64,000 bases of DNA from Roseisalinus antarcticus (GCF_900172355.1 NZ_FWFZ01000005.1:62001-126000), one strand, 5' to 3'. Counted from the first letter of the stretch, positions 35,764-44,995 are shown. Notes: generated by a model from the sequence alone, not told the origin. Numbers and translations are program-made.

Positions 35764-36326
35764 CTGTCTTGTCCCTTCATCCGCTCTGTCACGGCCGCCT
35801 CGATGGCCGCGTCATCCGCGCCGCCGCCCAGCGCCGTCACGATCTCGCGGGCCACGTCGGTCGCCACTTCGTGCACCGCGTCCATCGCGCCGGCGCGGAT
35901 CTCGGCGATCGCCTTCTCGCTTTCGGCGGTCTTGGCGCCGATCTGCTCATCGGCCGTGGCAAGCTCCTTGTCGAGCTCGGCCTGGATCGTCGCGCGTGTC
36001 TCTTCGGCGATCTTGTTCGCTTCGGAGCGGGCATCGGCCAGCGCCTGCTGGTAGGCCGCTTCGGCCTCCTGCGTGCGCAGCTTGAGATCTTCGGCCGCGG
36101 CGATGTCGTTCGAGATCGTGCCCGTACGCTCGGCTAGGATGGCGCCGATACGCGGCAGGGCCACGCGGCTGAGCACGAGATAAATCGCGACCAACGTGAC
36201 CACGAGCCAGAAGATCTGGTTCGGGAAGGTCGAAAAGTCGAGTTGCGGCATGCCGGGCCCACCGGCCGCCTCGGCGCCGGTCGCGGCCTGGTCGAGGCCT
36301 TCTGCGGCTTCGGTCGTTTGCGCCAT
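35760..36326 (-). CDS. atpX: ATP synthase F0 subunit b'
   Basis: 188 residues: a short N-terminal tail, one membrane helix (about residues 35-57, [19 protein letters not shown]) and a charged coiled coil. Photosynthetic and many other alphaproteobacteria use a b/b' heterodimer as peripheral stalk in place of two b subunits. The stop overlaps the atpF ATG, so the two are translationally coupled, which may help one-to-one assembly. Confidence 0.93.
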   Translation of the reverse strand: MAQTTEAAEGLDQAATGAEAAGGPGMPQLDFSTFPNQIFWLVVTLVAIYLVLSRVALPRIGAILAERTGTISNDIAAAEDLKLRTQEAEAAYQQALADARSEANKIAEETRATIQAELDKELATADEQIGAKTAESEKAIAEIRAGAMDAVHEVATDVAREIVTALGGGADDAAIEAAVTERMKGQDR

Positions 36327-36403
36327 GTCGTCCCCCTGGAACCTCTATGGGAACCGGGCGGGCATCGCTGCCCACCCGGCCGTAAGGATCAGCCGAGGAT
36401 GGC

Positions 36404-36640
36404 TCAGACGGCGAACATCAGCAGCAGCGCGACGAGGAACGAGAAGATCCCCAGCGCTTCTGCGAACGCGATGCCGATGAAGAGGGTCGCGGTCTGCGAG
36501 GCAGCCGCCGAAGGGTTGCGCAGGGCGCCGGCGAGGAAGTTGCCGGCGACGTGACCCACACCGATGGCGGCCGCGCCAGACCCGATGCCGGCCAGACCGG
36601 CACCGATGAATTGACCCATGCTTGCGATATCGCCTTCCAT
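36404..36640 (-). CDS. atpE: ATP synthase F0 subunit c
   Basis: 78 residues forming the two-helix hairpin of the rotor ring. The first helix carries the glycine repeat [17 protein letters not shown]; the second is rich in small and hydrophobic residues and contains the essential proton-binding Glu in [11 protein letters not shown] (about residue 61). No sodium-type Gln-Ser pattern is evident, so proton coupling is expected. It is flanked by 67- and 77-bp gaps, which often carry the strong initiation region for this high-copy subunit. Confidence 0.96.
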   Translation of the reverse strand: MEGDIASMGQFIGAGLAGIGSGAAAIGVGHVAGNFLAGALRNPSAAASQTATLFIGIAFAEALGIFSFLVALLLMFAV

Positions 36641-36707
36641 GACATTGTCTCCTTACGATGGAATTGGCTGAGATTTCGGAGGGCGCACCGTTGGCGCACC
36701 CCCGTCG

Positions 36708-37487
36708 TTAGTGATGCGGGTGCAGTGCGTCGCGAAGATACACGCAGGTAAGAATGGTGAACACGTAGGCCTGGATGAAGGACACCAGCACCTCCAGCCC
36801 GTAGATCGCAGTGATCGCGACCACCGACAGTGGCGCCACGGCGGCGATCGCGGCAAAGCCCGCGAAGACCTTCATCACCGCGTGGCCTGCCATGATGTTG
36901 CCGCCAAGACGAATGGAGTGGCTGACCGGGCGCACGAAATACGAGATGAGCTCGATGATCGCCAGGATCGGGCGCAGCGCAAGCGGTGCCGAGCTGACCC
37001 AGAACAGCGACAGGAACTTCGCCCCGTTCAGCACGAAGCCAAGGACCGAGACCGTCAGGAAGACTGCCAGGGCAAGCACGGCCGTCACGGCGATGTGCGA
37101 CGTGGTCGCGAAACTGGTCGGGATCAGGCCGAGGAAATTGGCGAAGACGATGAACAGGAACAGCGTGAAGATATAGGGGAAGTATTTCAGCCCCTCCTTG
37201 CCGGTCACGTCCTCGACCATCTTGTGCACGAAGCCGTAGGCAAGCTCTGCCACGGACTGGAGCCGGCTGGGAATGGTAGCACGGCGCGACGTGCCCAGCA
37301 CGAGCAGCCCGAAGATGCAGAGCACCGCCAGCGCCATCCACAATGTCACATTGGTGATCGTGTACCAGTGAATCGGGCCGTCGCCGAAGAGCGGCTCCAC
37401 GATGAACTGGTCCAGCGGGTGGAAAACCAGCCCGCCCTCTTCTCCGCCATGCGCGTCGGTTTCAGTCGCCACGTCTGTCGTCCCCAT
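36708..37487 (-). CDS. atpB: ATP synthase F0 subunit a
   Basis: 259 residues with five or more membrane helices. The half-channel helices include [13 protein letters not shown], containing the essential Arg that faces the c-ring Glu. The N-terminus starts [19 protein letters not shown], a polar tail common in this order. Its start overlaps the end of atpI by 26 bases in another frame, unusually long for this operon. Confidence 0.95.
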   Translation of the reverse strand: MGTTDVATETDAHGGEEGGLVFHPLDQFIVEPLFGDGPIHWYTITNVTLWMALAVLCIFGLLVLGTSRRATIPSRLQSVAELAYGFVHKMVEDVTGKEGLKYFPYIFTLFLFIVFANFLGLIPTSFATTSHIAVTAVLALAVFLTVSVLGFVLNGAKFLSLFWVSSAPLALRPILAIIELISYFVRPVSHSIRLGGNIMAGHAVMKVFAGFAAIAAVAPLSVVAITAIYGLEVLVSFIQAYVFTILTCVYLRDALHPHH

Positions 37488-37803
37488 CTTTACCGGCCTC
37501 GCCGGCCAGTTGCTTTTCCTGCGCTTCCTGTGCCGACCGCATCATGGTCTTCACGCCGGCCGCGAAGCCGAGGAATATGAACAGCACCATGAGGATCGGC
37601 TTGGTGCCCAGAAGGCTGTCCAGACCGTATCCGATGCCGAAACCGATCCCGAGACCGGCCACAAGTTCGATCACCATCCGCCAGGCAAGCTGGGCTTGGG
37701 AATAATGCTCCTCGGAATGCGGTCTGGCTTCGGGTGCGCCCTTGGCCTGCCGGATACGCTCCTCAAGAGCTTTCAGGCGATCAGCGTCGGTGGGCTCTTT
37801 CAA
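37462..37803 (-). CDS. atpI: ATP synthase assembly protein AtpI
   Basis: 113 residues with two membrane helices (about residues 43-65 and 70-90) joined by a short loop. AtpI helps form the c ring. The start is TTG at 37803, supported by GGGAGG six bases upstream; no ATG or GTG suits. First gene of the F0 operon, transcribed from a promoter at about 37834-37860. Its 3' end overlaps atpB by 26 bases. An ArsR regulator gene is divergent. Confidence 0.82.
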   Translation of the reverse strand: MKEPTDADRLKALEERIRQAKGAPEARPHSEEHYSQAQLAWRMVIELVAGLGIGFGIGYGLDSLLGTKPILMVLFIFLGFAAGVKTMMRSAQEAQEKQLAGEAGKDGDDRRGD

Positions 37804-37833
37804 CCAGACCTCCCCTCGGATGTCGCCACTGTG

Positions 37834-37860
37834 AGTATGGTCTGGACCGCCGCGAGTCAA
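37834..37860 (-). promoter_or_regulatory. Putative promoter of the F0 operon
   Basis: On the minus strand, TTGACT (37860-37855) and CATACT (37839-37834) are spaced 15 bases apart. The -35 is good; the spacing is one or two bases short of ideal. It lies about 30 bases before the atpI TTG. Confidence 0.45.
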
Positions 37861-37897
37861 GCAAGCCGGTCGCGGCCTCAAGACGTTGGGAAATTTT

Positions 37898-37919
37898 AGT
37901 TTTTCTGCCAAGATGAAGG
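37898..37919 (+). repeat. Dispersed hairpin-tail repeat, copy 5 (partial)
   Basis: AGTTTTTCTG followed by CCAAGATGAAGG, matching the tail of the copies at 8055 and 42007. The GC hairpin half is missing. It lies in the divergent gap between atpI and the ArsR gene. Confidence 0.5.
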
Positions 37920-37989
37920 TGATGCGCATGTCGCGGCGAGCAGCGGCATATTCAACCTGCCGGTTGACTTTCGCATCCGGAGCCCGCCA

Positions 37990-38346
37990 ATGCGGCGGAT
38001 GGCACATTCTCTGGACCTGGTCTTTTCGGCGCTGGGCGACCCGACGCGGCGGGCGATCCTGTCGATGCTGCTGGAGGACGACATGGCCGTGACCGACGTG
38101 GCCGAGCCGTTCGAGATGTCGCTGGCCGCGATCTCGAAACACTTGCGGGTGCTGACAGCCGCGGGCCTGATCCAGCAGGAGCGCCGCGGGCGGGTGACCT
38201 GGTGCAAGCTGCAGCCCGACAGCCTGAGGGGAGCCAGCATCTGGATGCAGTCCTTCGGCCAGTTCGAGGCGGTGGAGCTTGATGCGTTCGAGCTGTTCCT
38301 GGCCCGGCAGCTGGGGGACGGGCCGGACGCGCCGACCGGCGCCTGA
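37990..38346 (+). CDS. ArsR-family winged-helix regulator
   Basis: 118 residues. The DNA-binding region is LGDPTRRAILSMLLEDDMAV, followed by SLAAISKHLRVLTAAGLIQQ (recognition helix near residues 45-60). No paired cysteines for arsenic or metal sensing are visible, so it belongs to the metal-independent branch. The ATG at 37990 has GGAG seven bases upstream. It is divergent from the F0 operon and convergent with a DMT transporter; its target is unknown. Confidence 0.88.
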   Translation: MRRMAHSLDLVFSALGDPTRRAILSMLLEDDMAVTDVAEPFEMSLAAISKHLRVLTAAGLIQQERRGRVTWCKLQPDSLRGASIWMQSFGQFEAVELDAFELFLARQLGDGPDAPTGA

Positions 38347-38350
38347 CGCC

Positions 38351-39253
38351 TCAGCTGCCGGCCGGGGCCCGGACCGCGTCATCGCGGAGCAGCAGAAGGA
38401 GGGCGATCACCGACATCGCGACGCCGATCGCCACGACCGGGCGCGGCGGGCTGCCGCCCAGCGCCAGCTCCCACAGGATGACCCAGGTCGGAACCAGGTA
38501 TGTATAGGCCATCACCTTGGCCGAGGGCAGCCGCATCGAGGCGAACTGCATCAGGAAGAAAGTGGCCGCCCCGGAGGCGACACTGATATAGAGGAGCGTC
38601 GCCCAGACCCGCCCCGGAAGCGCCGCCCAGTCCGTCGCGCGGATCGCCCCCCACCCGTAGAGGGTTACCGCCAGCGTCCCGGCCACCAGGGTCAGGAAGA
38701 TGAAGACCACTGCGGGCTCTCCCCGGTTCAGGCGGCGCAGGAGCGGGGAGTGCAGCGCATAGGCCGCGCAGCCGAGGAAGAAGATCCTTTCGCCCGGGCC
38801 GACCTGGAAGGCGAGCAGGGCGCGAAGGTCGCCGCGGAAGATTACCCAGAGCGCCCCGGCGCCGCCCACCGCCAGCGCCAGGGCCATCTGCCGGGTCAGG
38901 CGCTGGCGAAGGGTGAGCCAGCCGAACCCCGCGGCCAGCAGCGGCGACAGGGTGAAGACCGCGGCGGAGCTGATCGCCGGGGCGGATTTCAGCCCCTCGA
39001 ACATCAGCACGAAGTAGAGAGAGATCAGCGTGCCGACTATGGCGTAGCGCCAGGGCGCCCGCAGGGCCGCAGCGGACAGGCCTGTCGTCGCCGCCGTGGC
39101 GAGCCCCAGCAGAGCGGCGGCGATCGCGAAGCGCAGGGCGTTGAGCGCGGCCGGGTCGATGTCATGTGCGATCCGGGCACCCAGCGAGAAACTGCCCGCC
39201 ACCAACCCGGAGAAGACCAGCATCGCCAGGTGGCCGCGGGCGGCTGGGCTCAT
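38351..39253 (-). CDS. DMT superfamily (EamA) transporter
   Basis: 300 residues with about ten membrane helices, arranged as the tandem EamA domains of drug/metabolite transporters. The internal duplication is visible (AISSAAVFTLSPLLAA in the first half, PSAKVMAYTYLVPTWV in the second). The substrate is unknown; the family exports amino acids and other metabolites. The ATG at 39253 overlaps the LysR stop (ATGA), so the regulator and transporter form an operon. Confidence 0.9.
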   Translation of the reverse strand: MSPAARGHLAMLVFSGLVAGSFSLGARIAHDIDPAALNALRFAIAAALLGLATAATTGLSAAALRAPWRYAIVGTLISLYFVLMFEGLKSAPAISSAAVFTLSPLLAAGFGWLTLRQRLTRQMALALAVGGAGALWVIFRGDLRALLAFQVGPGERIFFLGCAAYALHSPLLRRLNRGEPAVVFIFLTLVAGTLAVTLYGWGAIRATDWAALPGRVWATLLYISVASGAATFFLMQFASMRLPSAKVMAYTYLVPTWVILWELALGGSPPRPVVAIGVAMSVIALLLLLRDDAVRAPAGS

Positions 39254-40131
39254 TCAAACGTCCAGGACTTCGACCGCTCCTTGAGGAACTTGAGGAACGC
39301 CTGGACCTTGGGTGTTCTGTGCAGGTCGACATGGGTGACGATCCAGAGCGGCGCGGACCAGCTGTCTTCGGAGGGCAGCACCTCGACCAGGCCGGAATGC
39401 TTGGCCGCTTCCCATTCGGCCATGAAGCCGATGCCCGCCCCCGCCAGGATCGCGTCGACCTGGGTCCGGTTGTCCATGGTGCGAAAGACGATGCGGTCCT
39501 CGGGGACATGGGAGCGGAGCCATTGCATGAAGGGCGCCCGGCTGTCGCGGTTCTCGTGGCCGACGAAATCGTGGCTCGGGAAATCCTCGATGCCGGATGG
39601 CCTGCCCTTGCGCCGGATATAGGCCTCGGTTGCGACGAGGCGCATCCGCTGCGGGCGGAAGGGCTGGACGACGTTGTCGGGCTGCTCGGGGGCGGAGCCT
39701 GCGCGGATCGCCACATGGGCCTCGCCGTATTCCAGGCGATAGAGCCTGTCGCCGGTGAGATAGCGCACGGTGAGCCCCTCGTTCTGGCTGCGGAAATCTG
39801 CGAGGACCGGGGTCAGCAGGGGCACCAGCGAAGCGAGAGAGGTGACCGTGAGGTCGCCCGTCACGCCCTCGCCCAGCCCCTTGATCCGGCCGGCCAGCTG
39901 GGTGAACTGGTCGTCGGTGGCCTGGGCCACGATCAGCAGATCCTGCCCCGCCTCGGTCGCCGTGTAGCCGCGCGCGTGCCGCTGGAAGAGCTTGACGCCC
40001 AGCCGCCCTTCGAGCGCGTCGATATGGCGGATGACCGTGGCATGGTGGACGCCGAGCACTTCGGCGGCGCCGCTGACCGTGCCGAGGCGGGCCACCTGGT
40101 AGGCTGTGCGGATTTCATCCCAATTCACCAT
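39250..40131 (-). CDS. LysR-family transcriptional regulator
   Basis: 293 residues. The N-terminal winged helix (about residues 2-62) contains TVSGAAEVLGVHHATVIRHI; the rest is the LysR effector-binding domain. The ATG at 40131 is favoured because AAGGGA is seven bases upstream. It shares an operon with the DMT transporter downstream and likely controls it, perhaps through the palindrome at 40192-40205. Confidence 0.9.
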   Translation of the reverse strand: MVNWDEIRTAYQVARLGTVSGAAEVLGVHHATVIRHIDALEGRLGVKLFQRHARGYTATEAGQDLLIVAQATDDQFTQLAGRIKGLGEGVTGDLTVTSLASLVPLLTPVLADFRSQNEGLTVRYLTGDRLYRLEYGEAHVAIRAGSAPEQPDNVVQPFRPQRMRLVATEAYIRRKGRPSGIEDFPSHDFVGHENRDSRAPFMQWLRSHVPEDRIVFRTMDNRTQVDAILAGAGIGFMAEWEAAKHSGLVEVLPSEDSWSAPLWIVTHVDLHRTPKVQAFLKFLKERSKSWTFE

Positions 40132-40485
40132 GGTCATTCCCTTCTTATGTGCGCCGAGACACATCTACGCGGAGAGATGCACTTTCTGTTCGATATTGCA
40201 ATATCTCGCGGGGGCATTTCGCGAGGATTGCAGCGGACGGCCCATGGCGTGGTGTCTGGCCGCAGGCGCGGTCGGGTGCGCGGCCGGTCGCGCCACGCCG
40301 GGCGATGGATTGACAGGGCGGCGGTCGCGCTGTATCGGACGCGCAATCCGGAAGTGCGCATGCTTCCGGTCCCGGATTGTCCGGGATCGCCCCCCGTCAG
40401 CGAGTGTTCGCCCACGGGGGCATTTGTCGTTTTGTCCGCCGGTCCCTAGACCGGACCTGTCCAGTCACAGCCGCGAGGAGCCGCG
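40132..40485. other. 354-bp gap between lysR and ffh
   Basis: A divergent intergenic stretch. It contains a perfect palindrome (40192-40205) and a TCCCGGA-TTG-TCCGGGA hairpin (40370-40386). The ffh promoter must lie here, but no clear -35/-10 pair stands out. No protein-like reading frame or tRNA seen. Confidence 0.6.
40192..40205. promoter_or_regulatory. Perfect 14-bp palindrome, putative LysR site
   Basis: GATATTGCAATATC is fully self-complementary and contains a T-N11-A arrangement typical of LysR sites. It lies 61-74 bases upstream of the lysR start codon. Confidence 0.5.
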
Positions 40486-41982
40486 ATGTTCGAAAATCTC
40501 TCAGAACGCCTCTCTGGGGTCTTTGACCGGCTGACCAAGCAGGGGGCCCTGTCCGCCGAGGACGTCTCGACCGCGCTGCGCGAGGTCCGGGTCGCGCTGC
40601 TGGAGGCGGACGTGTCGTTGCCGGTGGCGCGGGACTTCATCAAGGCGGTGGAAAAGAAGGCGACAGGCCAGTCGGTGACCAAGTCGGTCACGCCGGGCCA
40701 GCAGGTGGTCAAGATCGTCCATGACGAGCTGGTGCACGTGCTGACCGGCAGCGAGGACCCCGGCAAGCTGAAGATCGACAATCCGCCGGCGCCGATCCTG
40801 ATGGTCGGCCTGCAGGGCTCGGGCAAGACGACGACGACCGCCAAGCTCGCCAAGCGCCTGAAGGACCGCGAGGGCAAGCGGGTGCTGATGGCATCGCTCG
40901 ACGTGAACCGCCCCGCCGCGATGGAGCAGCTGGCGATCCTCGGGGTGCAGATCGGGGTCGATACCCTGCCGATCGTAAAGGGCGAGGACCCGGTGGCGAT
41001 CGCCAGGCGCGCCCGGACGCAGGCCTCGCTGGGCGGGTATGACGTCTATATGCTGGACACCGCCGGCCGTTTGCATATCGATGCCGAGCTGATTGCCCAG
41101 GCCGCCGCCGTGCGCGATGTGGCGAACCCGCGCGAGACGCTGCTGGTGGTGGACGGCCTCACCGGCCAGGACGCGGTGAACGTCGCCGAGGAGTTCGACG
41201 ACAAGATCGGGGTCTCGGGCGTCGTGCTGACGCGGATGGACGGGGACGGCCGCGGCGGCGCCGCGCTGTCGATGCGGGCGGTGACGGGCAAGCCGATCCG
41301 CTTCGTCGGTCTCGGCGAGAAGATGGACGCCATCGAGGAGTTCCATGCTGAGCGGATCGCCGGCCGGATCCTCGGGATGGGCGACATCGTGTCGCTTGTG
41401 GAGAAGGCGCAGCAGACTCTTGAGGCCGAGCAGGCCGAGCGGATGATGAAGCGCTTCCAGAAGGGTCAGTTCAACATGAACGACCTGAAGATGCAGCTGG
41501 AACAGATGGTCAAGATGGGCGGCATGGAGGGCATGATGGCGATGATGCCGGGCGCCCAGAAGATGCAGAAGCAGATGTCCGAGGCCGGGGTAGACGACAG
41601 CATCATCCGCCGCCAGGTCGCGCTGATCAATTCCATGACCAAGGTGGAGCGGGCCAACCCGCAGATCCTGCAGGCGAGCCGCAAGAAGCGGATCGCGGCC
41701 GGGGCCGGGCTGGAAGTGTCCGAGCTGAACAAGCTTCTGAAGCAGCATCGGCAGATGTCGGACATGATGAAGAAGATCGGCAAGATGGGCAAAGGCGGCG
41801 CCTTGCGCCAGATGATGAAGGGGATGATGGGCAAAGGCGGCCCGTCGGATTCCGACATGGCCGCGGCGCAGGCAGAGATGGGCCGGATGGGCGGCATGCC
41901 CCCGGGCATGGGCAATCTTCCCGGTATGGGCGGGGGCGGCGGTCTGCCGCCCGGGCTGTCGGGGTTCGGCAAGAAGAAATGA
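40486..41982 (+). CDS. ffh: Signal recognition particle protein Ffh (SRP54)
   Basis: 498 residues. The N domain is followed by the G domain with Walker A GLQGSGKTTTTAKLA, DTAGRLH and the TRMDGDGRGGAAL motif. The methionine-rich M domain (about residues 330-440), ending in MKKIGKMGKGGALRQMMKG, binds SRP RNA and signal sequences. The C-terminus carries a Gly/Met/Pro-rich tail. GAGGAG precedes the ATG. First gene of the 40486-49820 plus-strand series. Confidence 0.96.
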   Translation: MFENLSERLSGVFDRLTKQGALSAEDVSTALREVRVALLEADVSLPVARDFIKAVEKKATGQSVTKSVTPGQQVVKIVHDELVHVLTGSEDPGKLKIDNPPAPILMVGLQGSGKTTTTAKLAKRLKDREGKRVLMASLDVNRPAAMEQLAILGVQIGVDTLPIVKGEDPVAIARRARTQASLGGYDVYMLDTAGRLHIDAELIAQAAAVRDVANPRETLLVVDGLTGQDAVNVAEEFDDKIGVSGVVLTRMDGDGRGGAALSMRAVTGKPIRFVGLGEKMDAIEEFHAERIAGRILGMGDIVSLVEKAQQTLEAEQAERMMKRFQKGQFNMNDLKMQLEQMVKMGGMEGMMAMMPGAQKMQKQMSEAGVDDSIIRRQVALINSMTKVERANPQILQASRKKRIAAGAGLEVSELNKLLKQHRQMSDMMKKIGKMGKGGALRQMMKGMMGKGGPSDSDMAAAQAEMGRMGGMPPGMGNLPGMGGGGGLPPGLSGFGKKK

Positions 41983-42006
41983 GCCTCGCCCGGTGTCATA
42001 TCGTGC

Positions 42007-42070
42007 CGGGGGCGCTGCCCCCGTCGCCCTGCGGGGCGACTCCCCCGGAGTTTGTCTGCCAAGATGAAGA
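42007..42070 (+). repeat. Dispersed hairpin-tail repeat, copy 6, with two hairpins
   Basis: CGGGGGC-GCT-GCCCCCG (42007-42023) is followed by GTCGCCC-TGCG-GGGCGAC (42023-42040), then CCCCCGGAGTTTGTCTG and CCAAGATGAAGAG. This is the most complete copy, with both hairpins and the tail. It lies in the ffh-GNAT gap, ending 34 bases before the GNAT start codon. Confidence 0.7.
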
Positions 42071-42103
42071 GCAGCCCCTGGCCCGGTCCTGCGGAGGTGT
42101 GTC

Positions 42104-42673
42104 GTGCTGACCTTGTCGATCCCGGATCTCGAGACGGATCGGCTGGTGTTTCGGGCGCCGCGGGCCGAGGACGTGGGACCGTTCCGGGCGTTTCTCGAGA
42201 GCGAGCGGTCGCGTTTCCTGGGCGGTCCGATGACCGGCCGGGCGGTGTCGCGGGCTTTCGGGCATTGCGCCGGGCTTTGGGTTCTGCGCGGATATTCCTC
42301 TTTCGTCGGAACATTGAAGGAGAGTGGTCGGGCGATCGGGCTCTTCGGCGCCTGGTATCCGATGGATTGGCCGGAGCCGGAATTCGCCTGGACGCTCTGG
42401 GACGGCGCCGACGAGGGCCAGGGCTATGTCGCCGAGGCGATGGACCGCCTGATCCCGTGGTCCTGGGAGACGCTCGGCCTGCGCTCGGCCATTTCGGTGA
42501 TCGACGACGACAATCTGCGGTCGGCGCGGGTGGCCGAACGGCTGGGCGCGGTGCGCGATCCGGAGGCGGAAGGCGTGGCCAACCGGCCAGGCTCGCCCTT
42601 TCACGAGCCCGAGTCCGTGCCCGCGCGGATCTATCGCCACAGCGCACCCGGATCGCGGGGGGCCCGCGCATGA
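42104..42673 (+). CDS. GNAT acetyltransferase 1 of 4
   Basis: 189 residues of the RimJ/RimL-like GNAT branch (ETDRLVFRAPRAEDV at the N-terminus, WDGADEGQGYVAEAM in the middle, then SARVAERLGAV). Such enzymes move acetyl from acetyl-CoA to protein N-termini or small molecules; the target is not predictable. Start GTG at 42104 with GGAGGT upstream. First of four tandem paralogues between ffh and the chorismate mutase gene, linked by ATGA-type overlaps. Confidence 0.85.
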   Translation: MLTLSIPDLETDRLVFRAPRAEDVGPFRAFLESERSRFLGGPMTGRAVSRAFGHCAGLWVLRGYSSFVGTLKESGRAIGLFGAWYPMDWPEPEFAWTLWDGADEGQGYVAEAMDRLIPWSWETLGLRSAISVIDDDNLRSARVAERLGAVRDPEAEGVANRPGSPFHEPESVPARIYRHSAPGSRGARA

Positions 42674-43173
42674 CCCGACTTCCGCCAGAGACGCCGCGCC
42701 TGCGGCTCGTGCTGCCCGGGGCCGCGCACAAGGCCGCCCACGACGGGTTCTGCGCGTCGCCGCGATCCAACGTCGCCATGGCCGAGCAGGCGACCGACCA
42801 TTTCGACGCGCTGCTCAATCACCACGAGCTGTTGGGCTATGGCCCGTTCGTGGCCGTCAGGAAGGCCGGCGGCGAGGCGATCGGCGTGTTCGGGCCCTGG
42901 AATATCGACAGCCAGCCCGACCCCGAGATCGCCTTCATGATCTGGGACCCGGTGCACGAGGGCCGCGGCTATGGCTTCGAAGCGACCGTCGCGGCGCGGG
43001 CCTTCGCCCATTGGGTGCTCGGCTGGCGGTCGGCCGTCAGCTACATCTCGGCGGCCAACCGGCGGGCGTCGCGCCTGGCCGGGCGGCTGGGTGCGCTGCG
43101 CGACGGGGCCTGGACGACGCCCGCGGGCACCGTTCTCGATGTCTGGCGGCATCCCGACCCGGAGGGCGCGTGA
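42670..43173 (+). CDS. GNAT acetyltransferase 2 of 4
   Basis: 167 residues of the same branch (TPRLRLVLPG, then PEIAFMIWDPVHEGRGYGFE and RRASRLAGRLGAL). The ATG at 42670 overlaps the stop of the first GNAT by four bases (ATGA). The acetyl-CoA loop is a variant HEGRGYGFEA. Target unknown. Confidence 0.85.
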   Translation: MTRLPPETPRLRLVLPGAAHKAAHDGFCASPRSNVAMAEQATDHFDALLNHHELLGYGPFVAVRKAGGEAIGVFGPWNIDSQPDPEIAFMIWDPVHEGRGYGFEATVAARAFAHWVLGWRSAVSYISAANRRASRLAGRLGALRDGAWTTPAGTVLDVWRHPDPEGA

Positions 43174-43688
43174 TGGACTGGATTGCGACCGAGCGCCTTG
43201 TCCTGCGGCGCCCTGCCCCGGGCGATTGGGAGGCCGCGCGCGGCTTTTTCATGTCAGAGCGCTCCGCCGGCGTCGGCGGCCCCCATTCCGAAGGCACGGC
43301 CTGGCGGATCTTCGCGTCCGAGCTCGGGCATTGGCAGATTCGCGGCTACGGGATGTGGGCCGTCACGCGGTCGGGCGACGATACCGCCCTCGGCCTGATC
43401 GGGCCATGGCACCCGGCGGACTGGCCCGAGACCGAAGTGGGCTGGATGATCTGGGACCCGGATCTGGAAGGCTCCGGCATCGCCACCGAAGCGGCCCGCG
43501 CCGCCGTCGACCACGCCTTCCGGACACTCGGCTGGCAGACGGTCGTCAGCTACATCGCCAAGGGCAACACGCGCTCTGTCCGGCTGGCCGAGAAGCTGGG
43601 CGCGACACTCGATCCGGAGGCGCCGCAGCCCCATCCGGACCGGCCCTGCCTGGTCTATCGCCACCCCCGGCCGGAGGGTGCGCGATGA
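43173..43688 (+). CDS. GNAT acetyltransferase 3 of 4
   Basis: 171 residues (TERLVLRRPAPGDWEAA, then EVGWMIWDPDLEGSGIATEA and TRSVRLAEKLGATL). The ATG at 43173 shares one base with the previous stop. Same branch as its neighbours; the acetyl-CoA loop is LEGSGIATEA, and SVRLAEKLG is a hallmark of RimJ-like enzymes. Confidence 0.85.
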   Translation: MDWIATERLVLRRPAPGDWEAARGFFMSERSAGVGGPHSEGTAWRIFASELGHWQIRGYGMWAVTRSGDDTALGLIGPWHPADWPETEVGWMIWDPDLEGSGIATEAARAAVDHAFRTLGWQTVVSYIAKGNTRSVRLAEKLGATLDPEAPQPHPDRPCLVYRHPRPEGAR

Positions 43689-44272
43689 ACCTGACCGCTC
43701 GCACCGCGCCCCAGACCTCGACGGGCCGGGCGGAGAGCCCGCTCCGGGTGCCGGTCCTCGAGACCGCCCGCCTGCGTCTGCGTGCGCCCGAGGCGCGGGA
43801 CCTGGACGCCTACGTGGCCTATTGCGCCTCGGACCGGTCCGCCACGGTCGGTGGCCCGTTCTCACGCGAGGAGGCGTACTTTCGGCTCTGCGCCATTGCC
43901 GGCCAGTGGCAGTTGCGCGGCTTCGGGCGCTGGATCATCGCCGACCGGGAGAGCGACGCCGCCCTGGGCCTCGCCGGGTTGCATTATCCCGACGGCTGGC
44001 CCGAGCCCGAAATCGCCTGGACCGTGTTCGATGGCGCCGAGGGGCGCGGCATCGCGCAGGAGGCCGCGATAGCGGTGCGGGCCCATGTATTCGGCACGCT
44101 CGGCTGGTCCCGGGTGATGAGCGCCGTGGCCCCGTCCAACAGTCGCTCCGTCCGGCTGGCGCAGCGGCTTGGCTGCACCCTCGAGGGCGAATTCGACCAT
44201 CCCGTCTATGGCCGCCTCGGCATCTGGCGCCACCCGGCGCCGGCCGGGGCCCCCAAGGAGATCGTGCAATGA
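43685..44272 (+). CDS. GNAT acetyltransferase 4 of 4
   Basis: 195 residues. A short leader precedes the fold, then ETARLRLRAPEARDL, PEIAWTVFDGAEGRGIAQEA and SRSVRLAQRLGCTL. The ATG at 43685 overlaps the preceding stop (ATGA), and its own stop overlaps the chorismate mutase ATG. The fourth member of the tandem set. Confidence 0.85.
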   Translation: MNLTARTAPQTSTGRAESPLRVPVLETARLRLRAPEARDLDAYVAYCASDRSATVGGPFSREEAYFRLCAIAGQWQLRGFGRWIIADRESDAALGLAGLHYPDGWPEPEIAWTVFDGAEGRGIAQEAAIAVRAHVFGTLGWSRVMSAVAPSNSRSVRLAQRLGCTLEGEFDHPVYGRLGIWRHPAPAGAPKEIVQ

Positions 44273-44565
44273 CCGACATCGCCACCCGCGCCGCCGACGT
44301 GCTGCGCGAGCACCGCGAAAGCATCGACAGGCTCGACGCGATCCTCGTCTACACCCTGGGCGAGCGGTTCAAGCACACCCAGGCCGTGGGCCGACTGAAG
44401 GCCGAACACGACCTGCCCCCCGCCGATCCGATCCGCGAGGAAAGCCAGATCGCGCGGCTCACCGACCTTGCGCGCCGGGCCGATCTCGACCCGGAGTTTG
44501 CCAAGAAATTCCTGGGCTTCATTATCCAGGAAGTCATCAAGCACCACGAACAGATCAAATCCTGA
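44269..44565 (+). CDS. Chorismate mutase (AroQ-like)
   Basis: 98 residues, all-helical. The AroQ pattern starts [20 protein letters not shown], with the later motif [20 protein letters not shown] carrying the active-site Lys/Arg residues and [13 protein letters not shown] at the end. It converts chorismate to prephenate in phenylalanine/tyrosine synthesis. The ATG overlaps the last GNAT stop, so it is co-translated with that set. Just upstream of rpsP, with GGAGA in between. Confidence 0.88.
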   Translation: MTDIATRAADVLREHRESIDRLDAILVYTLGERFKHTQAVGRLKAEHDLPPADPIREESQIARLTDLARRADLDPEFAKKFLGFIIQEVIKHHEQIKS

Positions 44566-44611
44566 CGGCCCCCTGGGTCCGTCACCCCTGCCATTCAAAG
44601 GAGATACCAAA

Positions 44612-44995
44612 ATGGCCATGAAACTTCGTCTCGCACGCGGCGGCTCCAAGAAGCGCCCGTTTTATTCCATCGTCGCCGCCGACAGCCGGATGCCCCGTGA
44701 CGGCCGCTTCATCGAGAAGCTGGGCACCTACAACCCGCTGCTGGCCAAGGACAGCGAAGACCGGATCAAGATGGACATCGAGCGTGTGCAATACTGGCTG
44801 AGCCAGGGCGCCCTGCCGACCGACCGCGTCGCCCGCTTCCTCGAGGCCGCCGGCGTCGTCGAGAAGAAAGAGCGCTCCAACCCCAAGAAGGCCGTCCCCG
44901 GCAAGGCCGCGCAGGAACGCGCGACCGCCCGCGCCGAAAAGGCCAAGGCCGCCGAAGAGGCCGCTGCCGCCCCGGCCGAAGAGACCGCCGAGTAA
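44612..44995 (+). CDS. rpsP: Ribosomal protein bS16
   Basis: 127 residues. Core [20 protein letters not shown] and [15 protein letters not shown], followed by a C-terminal Ala/Glu/Lys-rich extension (about residues 90-127) common in alphaproteobacteria. AAGGAGA precedes the ATG. Follows the chorismate mutase gene by 46 bases and is separated from rimM by two strong hairpins. Confidence 0.96.
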   Translation: MAMKLRLARGGSKKRPFYSIVAADSRMPRDGRFIEKLGTYNPLLAKDSEDRIKMDIERVQYWLSQGALPTDRVARFLEAAGVVEKKERSNPKKAVPGKAAQERATARAEKAKAAEEAAAAPAEETAE

